Positions 10,016-19,368 of a DNA stretch of 64,000 bases are shown piece by piece; positions within the stretch are counted from its first letter, which is position 1, and each line of letters begins with the position of its first letter. The position numbers and the translations under genes were made by a program. Under the pieces are notes generated by a model. It made no database searches. It saw only the letters and a list, made by a program, of their open reading frames with translations, and was not told the DNA's origin. The DNA comes from Intrasporangiaceae bacterium URHB0013 (GTDB lineage Bacteria; Actinomycetota; Actinomycetes; Actinomycetales; Dermatophilaceae), in the NCBI GenBank assembly GCA_000620545.1, contig JIBA01000013.1:496001-560000 (forward strand). The letters are read 5' to 3'.

Positions 10016-11074
10016 TCAGGTCTGCGCCGGACGGTCCACCTTCGTCTCACCGGGAACGGTGTCGTTCGGCCCGTTTCCGGTCGCTGCGACCGCAGGATCT
10101 TCGGTCCCCTCGTCAGCCGTGCCCTCGGCGGCCTCGGCGGCCTCGGCGTTGCCCTCCGGGTGCTCGCTGTGTTCGGCGGTGTCGGCGCCGTCGCCCGTGG
10201 TGGGGACCACGGGCTGCTCCATCCGGCCGAACCGCCGCCACAGGTAGACGCCGAGCAGGAACACGAGGACGGAGACCCAGGTGTTGACGCGCTGGCCGAG
10301 GATGAGGTTGGCCGAGTCGCTGCGCATGTTCTCGATGACGATGCGGCCGACGGGGTAGCCCATGACGTACGCCGCGAACACCTGGCCGGCCTTGAGCGGA
10401 CGGCTTCGGCCGAGCCAGATGAGGAAGGCCGCGAGCAGCAGGCACCAGAGCGCCTCGTAGAGGAACGTCGGGTGGAAGTAGCCCTTGACGACCGGGCTGC
10501 CCTGCGCGTCGACGACGGCACGGCCGAGCGAGGTGTCCCACTCGTAGATGCGCAGCTTCCACGGCAGGTCGGTGGGTGCGCCGTAGATCTCGTTGTTGAA
10601 CCAGTTGCCGAAGCGGCCCATCGCCTGGGCGATGGCGACCCCGGGCGCCGCGGCGTCGACGAAGTCGCGGAAGGAGACGCCGTTCCTGCGGCAGCCGATC
10701 CAGGCCCCCACGGCACCGAGGGCGATGGCACCCCAGATGCCGAGCCCGCCCTCGTAGATCGCGAACGCCTTCCACGGGTCGCCGTTCTCACCGAAGTACG
10801 GCTGGGGCGTGGTGACGAGGTGGTAGATCCGCCCGCCGACGATGCCGAACGGCACGGCCCACGCGGAGATGTCGATGGCGACGCCCTTGCGGTGCCCGCG
10901 GGCCTCGAGGCGCTTCTGGGTCAGCCACACGGCGACGACGATCCCGGCCAGGATGCAGAGGGCATACCCCCGGACCGGCAGCGGGCCGAGGTGCCAGACA
11001 CCGACGCTGGGGGACGGGATCTCTGCCGGCAGGGCTGCACCGAGCACGGCCGGCGCGCCGGCCAACAGGCTCAT
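10016..11074 (-). CDS. lgt: Prolipoprotein diacylglyceryl transferase with acidic C-terminal tail
   Basis: Transfers diacylglycerol from phosphatidylglycerol to the lipobox cysteine of prolipoproteins in the membrane, the first step of lipoprotein maturation. The 352-residue product shows the multi-spanning Lgt core, including GPLPVRGYALCILAG near the N-terminus and the signature block AQAMGRFGNWFNNEIYG (which contains the substrate-binding Arg and Asn), followed by HPTFLYEALW. About 70 residues after the last membrane segment form a Glu/Ala/Thr-rich acidic tail, common in actinobacterial Lgt and probably disordered. The ATG overlaps the trpA stop (ATGA), making it the distal gene of the trp operon. 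It would serve lipoproteins such as those encoded at 1-917 and 60.3-61.3 kb. Confidence 0.95.
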   Translation of the reverse strand: MSLLAGAPAVLGAALPAEIPSPSVGVWHLGPLPVRGYALCILAGIVVAVWLTQKRLEARGHRKGVAIDISAWAVPFGIVGGRIYHLVTTPQPYFGENGDPWKAFAIYEGGLGIWGAIALGAVGAWIGCRRNGVSFRDFVDAAAPGVAIAQAMGRFGNWFNNEIYGAPTDLPWKLRIYEWDTSLGRAVVDAQGSPVVKGYFHPTFLYEALWCLLLAAFLIWLGRSRPLKAGQVFAAYVMGYPVGRIVIENMRSDSANLILGQRVNTWVSVLVFLLGVYLWRRFGRMEQPVVPTTGDGADTAEHSEHPEGNAEAAEAAEGTADEGTEDPAVAATGNGPNDTVPGETKVDRPAQT

Positions 11075-11871
11075 GACCGGCTCCGGCGGACGCCGTCGGC
11101 GAGCTCGCGGGCCAGGGCGCCGAGCGCCTTGAGCCCCTGCTCCTCGGAGTCGGCCTCGGTGAGGCAGCGCACGAGCGCCGAGCCCACGATGACGCCGTCC
11201 GCGAAGCGGCCGACCTCGGCCGCCTGGTCGCCGGTCGAGACGCCGATCCCGACGCAGACCGGCAGGTCGGTGTGCTCGCGGGTGCGGGACACCAGCGCGT
11301 CGGCCGCCTCGCCGACGCTCGCCCGGGCACCGGTGACACCCATGACGGCGGTCGCGTAGACGAAGCCGCGGCACTGGGAGGTCACCGCCTCGAGGCGCTC
11401 GGGCGTCGAGCTCGGCGCGACGAGGAAGACCTTGTCGAGGTCGTGGGCGTCGGCCGCGCTGATCCACTCGCCCGCCTCGTCGGGAATGAGGTCAGGCGTG
11501 ATGAGGCCGGCTCCCCCGGCCGCCACGAGGTCGGCGGCGAAGCGCTCGACGCCGTAGCGCAGGACGGGGTTCCAGTAGGTCATGACGAGCGCACCTGCGC
11601 CGGCGCCGGAGACCTCACGGGCGGCGGTGAAGATGTCCTTCAGGCGCACCCCACCGGCCAGGGCCCGCACGGCGGCATCCTGGATGACCGGTCCGTCCAT
11701 GACCGGGTCGCTGTAGGGCACGCCGATCTCGACGACGTCGACACCGGACTCCACGAGCACCGCCATCGCTGCGATCGAGCCCTCGACCGACGGGAAGCCG
11801 ACCGGGAGGTAGCCGATGAGCGCCGCGCGGTTCTCGGCGCGGCACTTCTCGAGGACGGGACCGACGCTCAC
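11071..11871 (-). CDS. trpA: Tryptophan synthase alpha chain
   Basis: Cleaves indole-3-glycerol phosphate and channels indole to TrpB. A TIM barrel of 266 residues with the catalytic region [19 protein letters not shown] (Glu and Asp of the retro-aldol reaction) and the phosphate-binding end [16 protein letters not shown]. The start is the GTG at 11871, which overlaps the trpB stop codon by four bases (GTGA). Upstream in-frame residues belong to the trpB region and are not conserved. It lies between trpB and lgt. Confidence 0.96.
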   Translation of the reverse strand: MSVGPVLEKCRAENRAALIGYLPVGFPSVEGSIAAMAVLVESGVDVVEIGVPYSDPVMDGPVIQDAAVRALAGGVRLKDIFTAAREVSGAGAGALVMTYWNPVLRYGVERFAADLVAAGGAGLITPDLIPDEAGEWISAADAHDLDKVFLVAPSSTPERLEAVTSQCRGFVYATAVMGVTGARASVGEAADALVSRTREHTDLPVCVGIGVSTGDQAAEVGRFADGVIVGSALVRCLTEADSEEQGLKALGALARELADGVRRSRS

Positions 11872-13127
11872 TGCTGCACCCCCAGGCCCTTGGCTCCGTC
11901 GTCGTCGGGCAGGCGGGCCGAACCGTCGCCCCCGATGAGGCCGAACCACTCGGCCGCCGTGTGGACGTCCTTGTCGCCGCGCCCCGAGAGGTTGACGAGC
12001 AGGACCGCGTCGCGGCCGAGCTCACGCCCGACCTGCATCGCGCCGGCCAGGGCGTGCGCGCTCTCGATCGCGGGCAGGATGCCCTCGGTGCGCGACAGCA
12101 GCGAGAACGCCTCCATCGCCTCGACGTCGGTGACCGCGCGGTACTCCGCGCGCCCCGACTCGAGCAGGTGCGCGTGCTCGGGACCGACGCTCGGGTAGTC
12201 GAGACCTGCGGACACGCTGTGCGACTCGACGGTCTGGCCGTCCTCGTCCTGCATGACGTAGGTGAAGGCGCCGTGGAGCACCCCGGGGATGCCGGCGGAG
12301 AAGCGCGCGGCGTGCTTGCCGGACTCGACGCCCTCGCCGCCCGCCTCGAGACCGATGAGGCGCACCGAGCCGTCGTCGATGAAGCGGTGGAAGATGCCCA
12401 TCGCGTTGGAGCCACCGCCGACACAGGCGAGCACGGCGTCGGGCAGGCGACCGACGAGGTCGAGCACCTGCTGGCGTGCCTCGACTCCGATGACGCGGTG
12501 GAAGTCGCGGACCATCTCCGGGAAGGGGTGGGGACCGGTGACCGTGCCGAGGACGTAGTGGGTGGTCCCGACGTTGGCCACCCAGTCGCGGAACGCCTCG
12601 TTGACCGCGTCCTTCAGGGTCTTGCTGCCGTGGTCGACGGCGACCACCTCGGCGCCGAGCAGGCGCATGCGGGCCACGTTGAGGGCCTGGCGCTCGGTGT
12701 CCTTGCGGCCCATGTAGATGACGCACTCGAGACCGAGCAGCGCTGCTGCCGTGGCCGTCGCGACACCGTGCTGGCCCGCTCCTGTCTCGGCGATGACGCG
12801 GGTCTTGCCCATCCGCCTGGTGAGCAGCGCCTGGCCGAGGACGTTGTTGATCTTGTGCGACCCGGTGTGGTTGAGGTCCTCGCGCTTGAGGATGACCCGG
12901 GCGCCGCCGCAGTGCTCAGCGAAGCGCGGCACCTCGGTGATGATGCTCGGCCGTCCCGTGTAGGTCCGCTGGAGGCGCTCGAGCTCACCGACGAACTCCG
13001 GGTCCACGACGGCCTTGCGCCAGACCTCCTCGAGCTGCTCGAGGGCGGGGATGAGGGCCTCGGGGACGTAGCGCCCTCCGAAACCCCCGAAGCGGCCGTA
13101 TGCCGGCACGTTGGACGTGGTGGTCAT
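11868..13127 (-). CDS. trpB: Tryptophan synthase beta chain
   Basis: PLP enzyme that condenses indole with serine to give tryptophan. The 419-residue protein begins with the conserved [14 protein letters not shown] block. The PLP lysine is in [12 protein letters not shown], the substrate site in [12 protein letters not shown], and the phosphate loop in [10 protein letters not shown]. The ATG at 13127 is chosen over the GTG six bases earlier because GGAGAG is about eight bases from the ATG but only two from the GTG. The trpC stop lies two bases before it, so translation is coupled. Confidence 0.96.
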   Translation of the reverse strand: MTTTSNVPAYGRFGGFGGRYVPEALIPALEQLEEVWRKAVVDPEFVGELERLQRTYTGRPSIITEVPRFAEHCGGARVILKREDLNHTGSHKINNVLGQALLTRRMGKTRVIAETGAGQHGVATATAAALLGLECVIYMGRKDTERQALNVARMRLLGAEVVAVDHGSKTLKDAVNEAFRDWVANVGTTHYVLGTVTGPHPFPEMVRDFHRVIGVEARQQVLDLVGRLPDAVLACVGGGSNAMGIFHRFIDDGSVRLIGLEAGGEGVESGKHAARFSAGIPGVLHGAFTYVMQDEDGQTVESHSVSAGLDYPSVGPEHAHLLESGRAEYRAVTDVEAMEAFSLLSRTEGILPAIESAHALAGAMQVGRELGRDAVLLVNLSGRGDKDVHTAAEWFGLIGGDGSARLPDDDGAKGLGVQQ

Positions 13128-13129
13128 GC

Positions 13130-13957
13130 TCACTCTCCTGCCGCGCCGGGGCGGACCGAGGCCCGGACCGCGGTCGCCGCGTCGATGAAGCCGCGAATGG
13201 CGGCCTCGGGGTGGCCGTCCTTGACGAGGGCCTCGCCGACCAGCACGGCACCGGCGCCCGCGCGCACGTAGGCGGCGACGTCGTCCGGACCGCCGACCCC
13301 GGACTCGGCCACGCCGACGACACCCTCGGGAACGCGCGGCAGCAGGTCGATGACCGTGCGGGGGCTGACCTCGAGGGTCTTGAGGTCGCGGGCGTTGACG
13401 CCGACGAGCACCGGGTCGAGCGCGAGGGCCCGGTCGAGCTCGGCGGCGTCGTGCACCTCCACGAGGACCGTCATGCCGAGCTCACGGGCCTGCTCGTGCA
13501 GGTCACGCAGGAGAGCGTCGTCGAGAGCAGCCACGATGAGGAGGATGAGGTCGGCGCCGTGGGCTCGCGCCTCGGTGACCTGATAGCCGTCGACCATGAA
13601 GTCCTTGCGCAGCAAGGGAGTCCGAACAGCAGCACGCACGTCGTCGAGGTCGCTGAGACTGCCCGAGAACCGACGCTCCTCGGTGAGCACGCTGATGGCG
13701 CTCGCGCCGCCGGCTGCATACGCACGCGCCAGCAGCCCGGGCTCCGGGATCCGGGCCAGCGCCCCCTTGCTCGGGCTGGAGCGCTTCACCTCGGCGATGA
13801 CGGCGACGCCGTCGGCGGAGCGGATGGCCGGCATGGGGTCGAGAGCAGGCGCCACCGACGTGAGCCGCGCCTCGAGGTCAGGCAGGGGCAGGGCGGCACG
13901 ACGGCGTCCGAGATCCTCGCGGACGCCGCTGATGATCCCGTCGAGAACCGTCGGCAC
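13130..13957 (-). CDS. trpC: Indole-3-glycerol phosphate synthase
   Basis: Closes the indole ring from CdRP in tryptophan synthesis. A 275-residue TIM barrel with the family blocks [13 protein letters not shown] (catalytic Lys), [35 protein letters not shown] and [14 protein letters not shown]. The GTG at 13957 gives the normal N-terminus ([15 protein letters not shown]). Longer in-frame translation would run into the preceding gene. It follows the HGxxPAAW gene by five bases and precedes trpB by two. Confidence 0.95.
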   Translation of the reverse strand: MPTVLDGIISGVREDLGRRRAALPLPDLEARLTSVAPALDPMPAIRSADGVAVIAEVKRSSPSKGALARIPEPGLLARAYAAGGASAISVLTEERRFSGSLSDLDDVRAAVRTPLLRKDFMVDGYQVTEARAHGADLILLIVAALDDALLRDLHEQARELGMTVLVEVHDAAELDRALALDPVLVGVNARDLKTLEVSPRTVIDLLPRVPEGVVGVAESGVGGPDDVAAYVRAGAGAVLVGEALVKDGHPEAAIRGFIDAATAVRASVRPGAAGE

Positions 13958-13962
13958 TGCTC

Positions 13963-14232
13963 TCAGCTCTTGCCGAGGGTCTCGGCGCCCGCCTCGTCGG
14001 GGGCGTCGACGAGCGGGCCCGACTGCGCGTGGTGTCCCTTGCTGCCGTAGCCGGCCATGGACATCGTCTTGCCGGCGGCGATGCCGAGCACGATGACGGC
14101 GGCGCCGATGATGGCAAGGATCAGGCTGGGGAGGACGAACGCAACGGCCGCGATGGCGGTGCCGAGCAGGATGACCCCGACCCCGGTCCATGCCGCGACG
14201 CTGTGCCCGTGGTCCTCGTGCTGCTCTTCCAT
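13963..14232 (-). CDS. HGxxPAAW-family small membrane protein
   Basis: An 89-residue protein of unknown function that sits inside trp operons of Micrococcales and relatives. It has a short hydrophilic N-terminus carrying the family motif ([10 protein letters not shown], with Ser-Val in place of the usual xxP), two hydrophobic helices ([16 protein letters not shown] and [18 protein letters not shown]), and a hydrophilic tail. The ATG at 14232 has GAGAGGAC upstream. Its fixed position between the Trp-associated membrane protein and trpC suggests a link to the operon, but no role is known to me. Confidence 0.8.
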   Translation of the reverse strand: MEEQHEDHGHSVAAWTGVGVILLGTAIAAVAFVLPSLILAIIGAAVIVLGIAAGKTMSMAGYGSKGHHAQSGPLVDAPDEAGAETLGKS

Positions 14233-14289
14233 GGCGTCCTCTCTGGTCCGGGTCGGCTCCACTCCCGTGCGGGCCGACACCCCATTCTG

Positions 14290-14895
14290 TCAGGTCTCGT
14301 CAGGGGCGTCGCGCAGGGTCGGGTCCCGTCCCTCGGACAGCTCGTCCCATGTCGTGCGGACCTCTCCGCGCGGGCCGCTCGCGGGCGTGTCACCGCGTTC
14401 GTACCGGCCCGAGAGCCCGCCCCACGTCCGGCTGGAGACCGCGGCCAGCGCAGAGCCCACGGCGAGCAGCGCCGCGGCACCCGCAGCGAGCCAGACCCAC
14501 CCGGTGGCCGTGCCGGTGGCGGAAGGAGCCGTCGTGCGGGCGAGCTCGCGGGCGACGGCGTCGGCCACCGTGCCGACGGGCCGCAGCGCCACGAGGACGG
14601 TCATCGCGAGCGCCCCCAGCGAGGCCAGCACGATGACGGCCGCGGCGACCGCACGGATGAGGCGCCCGCCGGTCATGAGGCCGAGCAGCGCAAGGATGCA
14701 GACCGCCGTGAGCCCGACCACGCCCGGTGCCGCTGCGCCGCCCGTCACCTCGGTGACCGCCTGGCTCAGGACGTCCTTGGACTCACCGCTCGCCCACGTG
14801 CGCGTCGTGAGGCCCAGCAGCAGTGCCGCGGGGACGAGGACGACGAGGGCTGCGCGCTTCTTGTCGAGGGCGACGAGCTGGTGGCCGGAGGTCAT
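14290..14895 (-). CDS. Tryptophan-biosynthesis-associated membrane protein (TIGR02234-like)
   Basis: A 201-residue membrane protein with about four predicted membrane helices: [50 protein letters not shown] and [17 protein letters not shown]. It matches by position and helix pattern the membrane proteins found between trpE and trpC in actinobacteria. A transport or regulatory role in tryptophan metabolism has been guessed from that position, not shown. The ATG overlaps the trpE stop (ATGA). The C-terminal 50 residues are hydrophilic. Confidence 0.75.
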   Translation of the reverse strand: MTSGHQLVALDKKRAALVVLVPAALLLGLTTRTWASGESKDVLSQAVTEVTGGAAAPGVVGLTAVCILALLGLMTGGRLIRAVAAAVIVLASLGALAMTVLVALRPVGTVADAVARELARTTAPSATGTATGWVWLAAGAAALLAVGSALAAVSSRTWGGLSGRYERGDTPASGPRGEVRTTWDELSEGRDPTLRDAPDET

Positions 14896-16475
14896 GCGCG
14901 AGGGCCCTCCAGGGGTCGGAGTCCGGCGGCGGCAGCCACGGCGCGCAGGGCGGCGGCGGCCTTGTTGAGCGTCTCCTCGTACTCGAGGTGCGGGACCGAG
15001 TCCGCCACGATGCCGGCGCCGGCCTGGACGTGGGCGCGCCCGTCCTTGATGAGCGCGGTGCGGATCGCGATGGCCATGTCGAGGTCGCCCGCGAAGTCGA
15101 GGTAGCCGACGACGCCACCGTAGAGACCGCGGCGCAGTCCCTCGTAGGCGTCGATGAGGGCCATGGCGCGCGGCTTCGGCGCCCCGCTCAGCGTGCCGGC
15201 GGGGAAGGTCGCGACGAGCGCGTCGTAGGCGCTCTGGCCGTCGCGCAGGTCGCCCACGACCGTCGACTCGATGTGCATGATGTGGCTGTAGCGCCGGATC
15301 GACATGAAGTCGACCGTGTCGACGGTGCCGGCGCGACAGATGCGCTGGAGGTCGTTGCGGGCGAGGTCGACGAGCATGAGGTGCTCGGCGCGCTCCTTGG
15401 CGTCGCCGAGCAGCTCCTCGGCGAGGTGCGCGTCGTGGTCGGGGCCCTTGCCGCGGGGCCGCGAACCGGCGATCGGATGGGTGATCGCCTGGCGCCCCGT
15501 CACCTTGATCAGGGCCTCGGGGCTCGAGCCGACGATGTCGTAGGCGGTGCCGTCGGGGTGCGGGAGCCGCAGGAGGTACATGTACGGGCTGGGGTTGCTC
15601 ACCCGCAGCGCGCGGTAGACGTCGAGGGCGTCAGCCCTGCACGGCACGGTCAAGCGCTGGGAGACCACGATCTGGAAGGCCTCACCGGCGCGGATCGCCT
15701 CCTTGGCCTTCTCGACCATCTCCTCGTACTCCGGCTGTGTGTGGCTGCTCGTCGGGTGGATCTCGATCGGCTCGATGGTGGCCACGGTGCTCGGCGCAGG
15801 TGCCGCGAGCTCGTCGGTCATCCGGTCGAGCCGGCTCACGGCGTCGGCCCAGGCGTCCTCGATGCGCTCGTCGGTCGCGTCCTGGTTGACGGCGTTGGCG
15901 ATGAGCAGCAGCGAGCCGTCGCTGTGGTCGAAGACGGCGAGGTCGGTGGCGAGCATCATCGCCACCTCGGGCAGGTCGAGGTCGTCGCGGCCGCCGTCGG
16001 GCACCTTCTCCCAGCGCCGGACGGCGTCATAGGTGATGGCACCGACGAGCCCGCCCGTCAGGGGCGGGAGCCCCGGCGTCCGCGGCGTCGCCAGGGCGGC
16101 GACGGTGTCGCGGACCGCCTCGGTCGGGTCTCCGTCGGTGGGCAGGCCGACCGGCGGCTCGCCGATCCAGTACGCCTGGCCGTGCCGCTCCGTCAGGGTC
16201 GCGGCGCTGCGAGCGCCCACGATGGAGTAGCGCGACCACACCCCGCCGTGCTCGGCGGACTCCAGCAGGAAGGTGCCGGGAGCATCCTTGGCGAGCTTGC
16301 GGTAGACGCCGACCGGCGTCTCCGCGTCGGCCAGCACGCGGCGGACGACCGGGATGACGCGGCGGTGCTCGAGGGCGAGCTCGGTGAACACCTCGAGGCT
16401 CGGCCAGGTGCGGCCCCACGCGAGGTCGGCGTGCGGTGCGGGCGCGGCGGCGAGCGAGGTGGTCGAGTCGGGCAC
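14892..16475 (-). CDS. trpE: Anthranilate synthase component I
   Basis: Converts chorismate and ammonia (from TrpG, not in the window) to anthranilate, the committed step of tryptophan synthesis. The 527-residue product has the N-terminal feedback region (FLLESAEHGGVWSRYS; the LLES and RYS positions bind tryptophan in the family). The C-terminal chorismate-binding domain follows (GEAFQIVVSQRL, GSSPEALIKV, HPIAGSRPRGK, LSGAPKPRAM). The GTG at 16475 is taken as start because CAGAAT ends six bases upstream, in the same arrangement as at hisI. I see no tryptophan-rich leader peptide or attenuator in the 110 bases before it. Confidence 0.95.
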   Translation of the reverse strand: MPDSTTSLAAAPAPHADLAWGRTWPSLEVFTELALEHRRVIPVVRRVLADAETPVGVYRKLAKDAPGTFLLESAEHGGVWSRYSIVGARSAATLTERHGQAYWIGEPPVGLPTDGDPTEAVRDTVAALATPRTPGLPPLTGGLVGAITYDAVRRWEKVPDGGRDDLDLPEVAMMLATDLAVFDHSDGSLLLIANAVNQDATDERIEDAWADAVSRLDRMTDELAAPAPSTVATIEPIEIHPTSSHTQPEYEEMVEKAKEAIRAGEAFQIVVSQRLTVPCRADALDVYRALRVSNPSPYMYLLRLPHPDGTAYDIVGSSPEALIKVTGRQAITHPIAGSRPRGKGPDHDAHLAEELLGDAKERAEHLMLVDLARNDLQRICRAGTVDTVDFMSIRRYSHIMHIESTVVGDLRDGQSAYDALVATFPAGTLSGAPKPRAMALIDAYEGLRRGLYGGVVGYLDFAGDLDMAIAIRTALIKDGRAHVQAGAGIVADSVPHLEYEETLNKAAAALRAVAAAAGLRPLEGPRA

Positions 16476-16481
16476 CGAGCC

Positions 16482-16487
16482 ATTCTG
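16482..16487 (-). promoter_or_regulatory. Probable -10 element of trpE (leaderless)
   Basis: CAGAAT on the minus strand followed by six bases and the GTG start. The same hexamer and spacing precede hisI, and both are followed by GGC. Confidence 0.45.
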
Positions 16488-16585
16488 GCCCACCCGGCAG
16501 TGTGCTGTGTCGTCGGCTCGACCGTCGAGAGGTTGCCTCGGGTCACCCGGGCCGGTCGCCGACCACCGGAACGGTGCTCCGACGG

Positions 16586-17008
16586 TCAGGGGGCGCTGTC
16601 GGGCTCCGGGGCGCCGTCGGGCTCGGGGGCGCCGACCGTGGCCGGCAGCACGCGCGCGTCGAAACAGGTCCGGTTCCCGGTGTGGCACGCCGCGCCGACC
16701 TGGTCGACGGTCACGAGGAGCGCGTCGCCGTCGCAGTCGAGGCGCACGCCCTTGACCCACTGCACGTGGCCGCTCGTGTCGCCCTTGCGCCAGTACTCCT
16801 GGCGGCTGCGGGACCAGAAGGTCACCCGTCCCTCCCCGAGGGTGCGCCGCAGGGCCTCGTCGTCCATCCAGCCGACCATGAGGACGTCGCCGGTGTCGTG
16901 CTGCTGCACCACCGCGGCCACGAGGCCGTGCTCGTCACGCTTGAGCAGGTCGGCGATCCGCGGGTCGAGCGTCGTCGGGTCGGGGGTCGGGTCGGAGGCG
17001 TCGGTCAC
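16586..17008 (-). CDS. hisI: Phosphoribosyl-AMP cyclohydrolase
   Basis: Third step of histidine synthesis: opens the purine ring of phosphoribosyl-AMP. The 140-residue product has the zinc and substrate blocks [39 protein letters not shown] and the Cys motif [10 protein letters not shown]. The C-terminal 20 residues are a Pro/Ala/Glu/Asp repeat tail outside the family core. The GTG at 17008 is chosen because CAGAAT ends six bases upstream. It is followed by trpE on the same strand after a 110-base gap, the usual actinobacterial his/trp arrangement. Confidence 0.95.
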   Translation of the reverse strand: MTDASDPTPDPTTLDPRIADLLKRDEHGLVAAVVQQHDTGDVLMVGWMDDEALRRTLGEGRVTFWSRSRQEYWRKGDTSGHVQWVKGVRLDCDGDALLVTVDQVGAACHTGNRTCFDARVLPATVGAPEPDGAPEPDSAP

Positions 17009-17014
17009 CCGGCC

Positions 17015-17020
17015 ATTCTG
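17015..17020 (-). promoter_or_regulatory. Probable -10 element of hisI (leaderless)
   Basis: CAGAAT on the minus strand, six bases before the hisI GTG, with no ribosome binding site between. Confidence 0.45.
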
Positions 17021-17107
17021 CCGGGCGCGGGAGGCCTGGGATCGGTGCGGTCCCCGCTGGCGGACGGTTCGGCACGCCGCACGGGATCCGGCCGGGGGTC
17101 CGGCCTC

Positions 17108-17113
17108 TACGAT
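17108..17113 (+). promoter_or_regulatory. Probable -10 element of the hydrolase pseudogene (leaderless)
   Basis: TACGAT followed by six bases and the GTG at 17120. The promoter looks intact although the gene behind it is broken. Confidence 0.4.
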
Positions 17114-17119
17114 CGGCGC

Positions 17120-17550
17120 GTGGTGACCCAGCGCCCGAACCGGTCCGCGCTGCTGCTGCCCAGTCCGCTGCTCCCGGACTGGGTCCATGGTGGGCTGCGC
17201 GACGCCCTCGGTCGCCAGGGCTTCGCAGCCACCATCGCGTCAGCGCGTCTCGACGCGACGGAGGGGGCTGTCGACCTCGTGCCGCGCTCGGCCGAAGTTG
17301 TCGGTCCGGCGGGACCTGCCCACGTCTGGCGCTGGACTAGTTCGACGCAGAGCTGGCGGCGCCGACGGGCTGGGTCGACGGCCCCAATGCGTACCTGGCC
17401 TTCGGGGAGACCTACCGGGACGAGCGGACCTTCGCCGAGCAGCATCCCTGGCCCGTCGCGGACGCAGGCGGCCTGCACCTGGCCGTCCTCACCGAGCCCG
17501 ACGCGGTGGCCGCGCGCATCGCCGCTCTCGTCGAGCAGCTCTCCCTGTAG
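17120..17550 (+). pseudogene. Alpha/beta-hydrolase remnant (internal deletion and frameshift)
   Basis: Two fragments in different frames together resemble a small alpha/beta hydrolase. From GTG 17120 the first frame reads as an N-terminal part ([31 protein letters not shown], later VVGPAGPAHVW), ending where the nucleophile elbow should begin. From about 17341 the frame shifted by -1 reads FDAELAAPTGWVDGPNAYL, FGETYRDERTFAEQHPWP and HLAVLTEPDAVAARIAALVEQL, a typical C-terminal end, and stops at 17550. A TAG at 17338-17340 closes the second frame on its left side. The serine elbow and middle of the enzyme, about 100 residues, are missing. Inferred to be a decayed gene. A sequencing or assembly deletion is the alternative. 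Family assignment is by pattern only. Confidence 0.65.
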
Positions 17551-17556
17551 GTCCGC

Positions 17557-19368
17557 TCAGATCGCCTGCTGCTGGGCCACCCAGGAGTCGTGGAGCCTGG
17601 AATAGACACCCCCGAGGCGGACGAGCTCGGTGTGGTGGCCGCGCTCGACGATGCGGCCGGCGTCGACGACGATCACCTCGTCGGCGGCCTGCGCCGTCGA
17701 GAGCCGGTGCGCGATCGCGATGGACGTGCGGCCGCGGGTCAGCGAGTCGAGGGCGCGCTGGATCCGCACCTCGGTGCTCGGGTCGACGGCCGACGTCGCC
17801 TCGTCCAGGACGAGCAGGTCGGGGTCTGCGAGGTAGGCGCGTGCCAGCGCCACGAGCTGGCGCTCACCGGCCGACAGGGACTCCCCGCGCTGCCCGACGT
17901 CGGTCGCGAGACCGAGCGGAAGGGTGGAGACCCACGGGTCCAGCCCCAGCTCGGTGAGCGTGAGCCGCACGTCGTGCTCGCTCGCCTGCGGCCGGCCGAA
18001 CCGGATGTTGTCGAGGAGCGTGCCGCCGAAGAGGAAGCCTTCCTGCGGGACGAGCACGACGCGGGACCGCAGGGAGGAGAAGCGGATCGTGCGCAGGTCG
18101 ACGCCGTCGAGGAGCACCTGGCCGCTGCTGGAGTCCATGAGCCGGGTGAGCAGCTTGGCCAGCGTGGACTTGCCCGACCCGGTCTCGCCGACGATGGCGA
18201 TGCGACTGCGTGGCGCGATGGTCAGGTCGATGTCGTGGAGCACGGGCGCGCCACCGGGGTAGGCGAAGCCGACCTCGTTGAACTGCACGGTGATCGGCCC
18301 GCGCGGCAGCGTGACACCCGACTCCCCGGGATCGGACACGTCGGCCGGCGTGTCGATGATGCCGATGACCCGGCGCCAGCCTGCGACGGCGTTCTGCATC
18401 TCGTTGAGGATCTCCGTGGCCTGCTGCACCGGCTGGGTGAAGAGGTTGACGAGGAAGAGGAAGGCCAGCAGCTCACCCAGGGTCAGGCTGCCGCGGGCCG
18501 CGAGCACGGTGCCCACGACGAGGACGACGGCCGTCGTGAGCCCGGAGACGAGCTGTCCCGACGTGAAGGCCACGACGGAGCGGGCCTGAGCCCCGATCGC
18601 GGCCTTGCGATGGGCCTCGACGGCGGCGTCGATGCGCTCTGCCGTGCGGTCCTCGACGCCGTAGGCGCGGATCGCCTGCGCCCCGACGACGGCCTCGGAG
18701 ATCGCGCCGAGCATGTCACCGACCCGCTCCCGCACCCGGGTGTAGGCACGTCCGACGATGCCCTGGAACTTGCGGATGATGACGAACAGCGGCACGAAGC
18801 AGAGCCAGACGACGAGGCCGAGCAGCGGGCTGTAGACGACCATGAGCACCGTGGCGAGGGTGACCTGCGCGATGTTGATCATGAGCATGAGCCCGCCGAA
18901 CTGCACGAACATCGAGATCGTGTCGACGTCCGAGGTCACGCGCGAGACGAGCGAGCCACGCCGCTCGGTGTTCTGGGTCAGCATGGCGAGGTCGTGGATG
19001 TGTCGGAACGCCTTGCGCCGCAACGTCGCCAGGCCGCTCTCGGAAGCCCGGAAGAGCCGGACGTTGACGAAGTAGGCGGACACGGCCGTCACCGCGACGC
19101 CGGCGAGGGCGATGCCGATGTAGCCGGCGACGACCCGCATGTCGGGACCGCCGTCCGCGAGGATGCCCTCGTCGGTGATCCTCTGGACGACGAACGGCAC
19201 GAGCACGCGTCCGAGGGTGGAGAGCACGGCCAGCGCGACGGTGACCCAGATCCCCTTGCGCAGCTCGGGTGACAGCTCGACGCCGCGACGCAGCGTCTGC
19301 CACGTCGTCATGTTCTTGCCCGTCGCCACGCCGTGGTGCTCGACGAGGACCTGTGACCGCATGCTCAT
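17557..19368 (-). CDS. ABC exporter half-transporter, subunit with consensus Walker B
   Basis: A 603-residue fused membrane and ATPase protein of the type IV exporter family. About six helices occupy residues 40-330, and the nucleotide-binding domain has Walker A GETGSGKST, Q-loop VPQEG, signature LSAGERQLV, Walker B LLVLDEATSAVD and H-loop IAHRLS. The signature departs from LSGGQ, while the catalytic Glu and His are intact. The ATG at 19368 overlaps the stop of the preceding ABC gene and has GAGGAGG seven bases upstream. With that gene it should form a heterodimer. Substrate unknown; drug, lipid or peptide export are all possible. Confidence 0.92.
   Translation of the reverse strand: MSMRSQVLVEHHGVATGKNMTTWQTLRRGVELSPELRKGIWVTVALAVLSTLGRVLVPFVVQRITDEGILADGGPDMRVVAGYIGIALAGVAVTAVSAYFVNVRLFRASESGLATLRRKAFRHIHDLAMLTQNTERRGSLVSRVTSDVDTISMFVQFGGLMLMINIAQVTLATVLMVVYSPLLGLVVWLCFVPLFVIIRKFQGIVGRAYTRVRERVGDMLGAISEAVVGAQAIRAYGVEDRTAERIDAAVEAHRKAAIGAQARSVVAFTSGQLVSGLTTAVVLVVGTVLAARGSLTLGELLAFLFLVNLFTQPVQQATEILNEMQNAVAGWRRVIGIIDTPADVSDPGESGVTLPRGPITVQFNEVGFAYPGGAPVLHDIDLTIAPRSRIAIVGETGSGKSTLAKLLTRLMDSSSGQVLLDGVDLRTIRFSSLRSRVVLVPQEGFLFGGTLLDNIRFGRPQASEHDVRLTLTELGLDPWVSTLPLGLATDVGQRGESLSAGERQLVALARAYLADPDLLVLDEATSAVDPSTEVRIQRALDSLTRGRTSIAIAHRLSTAQAADEVIVVDAGRIVERGHHTELVRLGGVYSRLHDSWVAQQQAI

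Noticed and set aside
16476-16585. trp leader peptide or attenuator before trpE
   Set aside because: No short frame with tandem Trp codons and no terminator-antiterminator pair; the start region looks leaderless instead.
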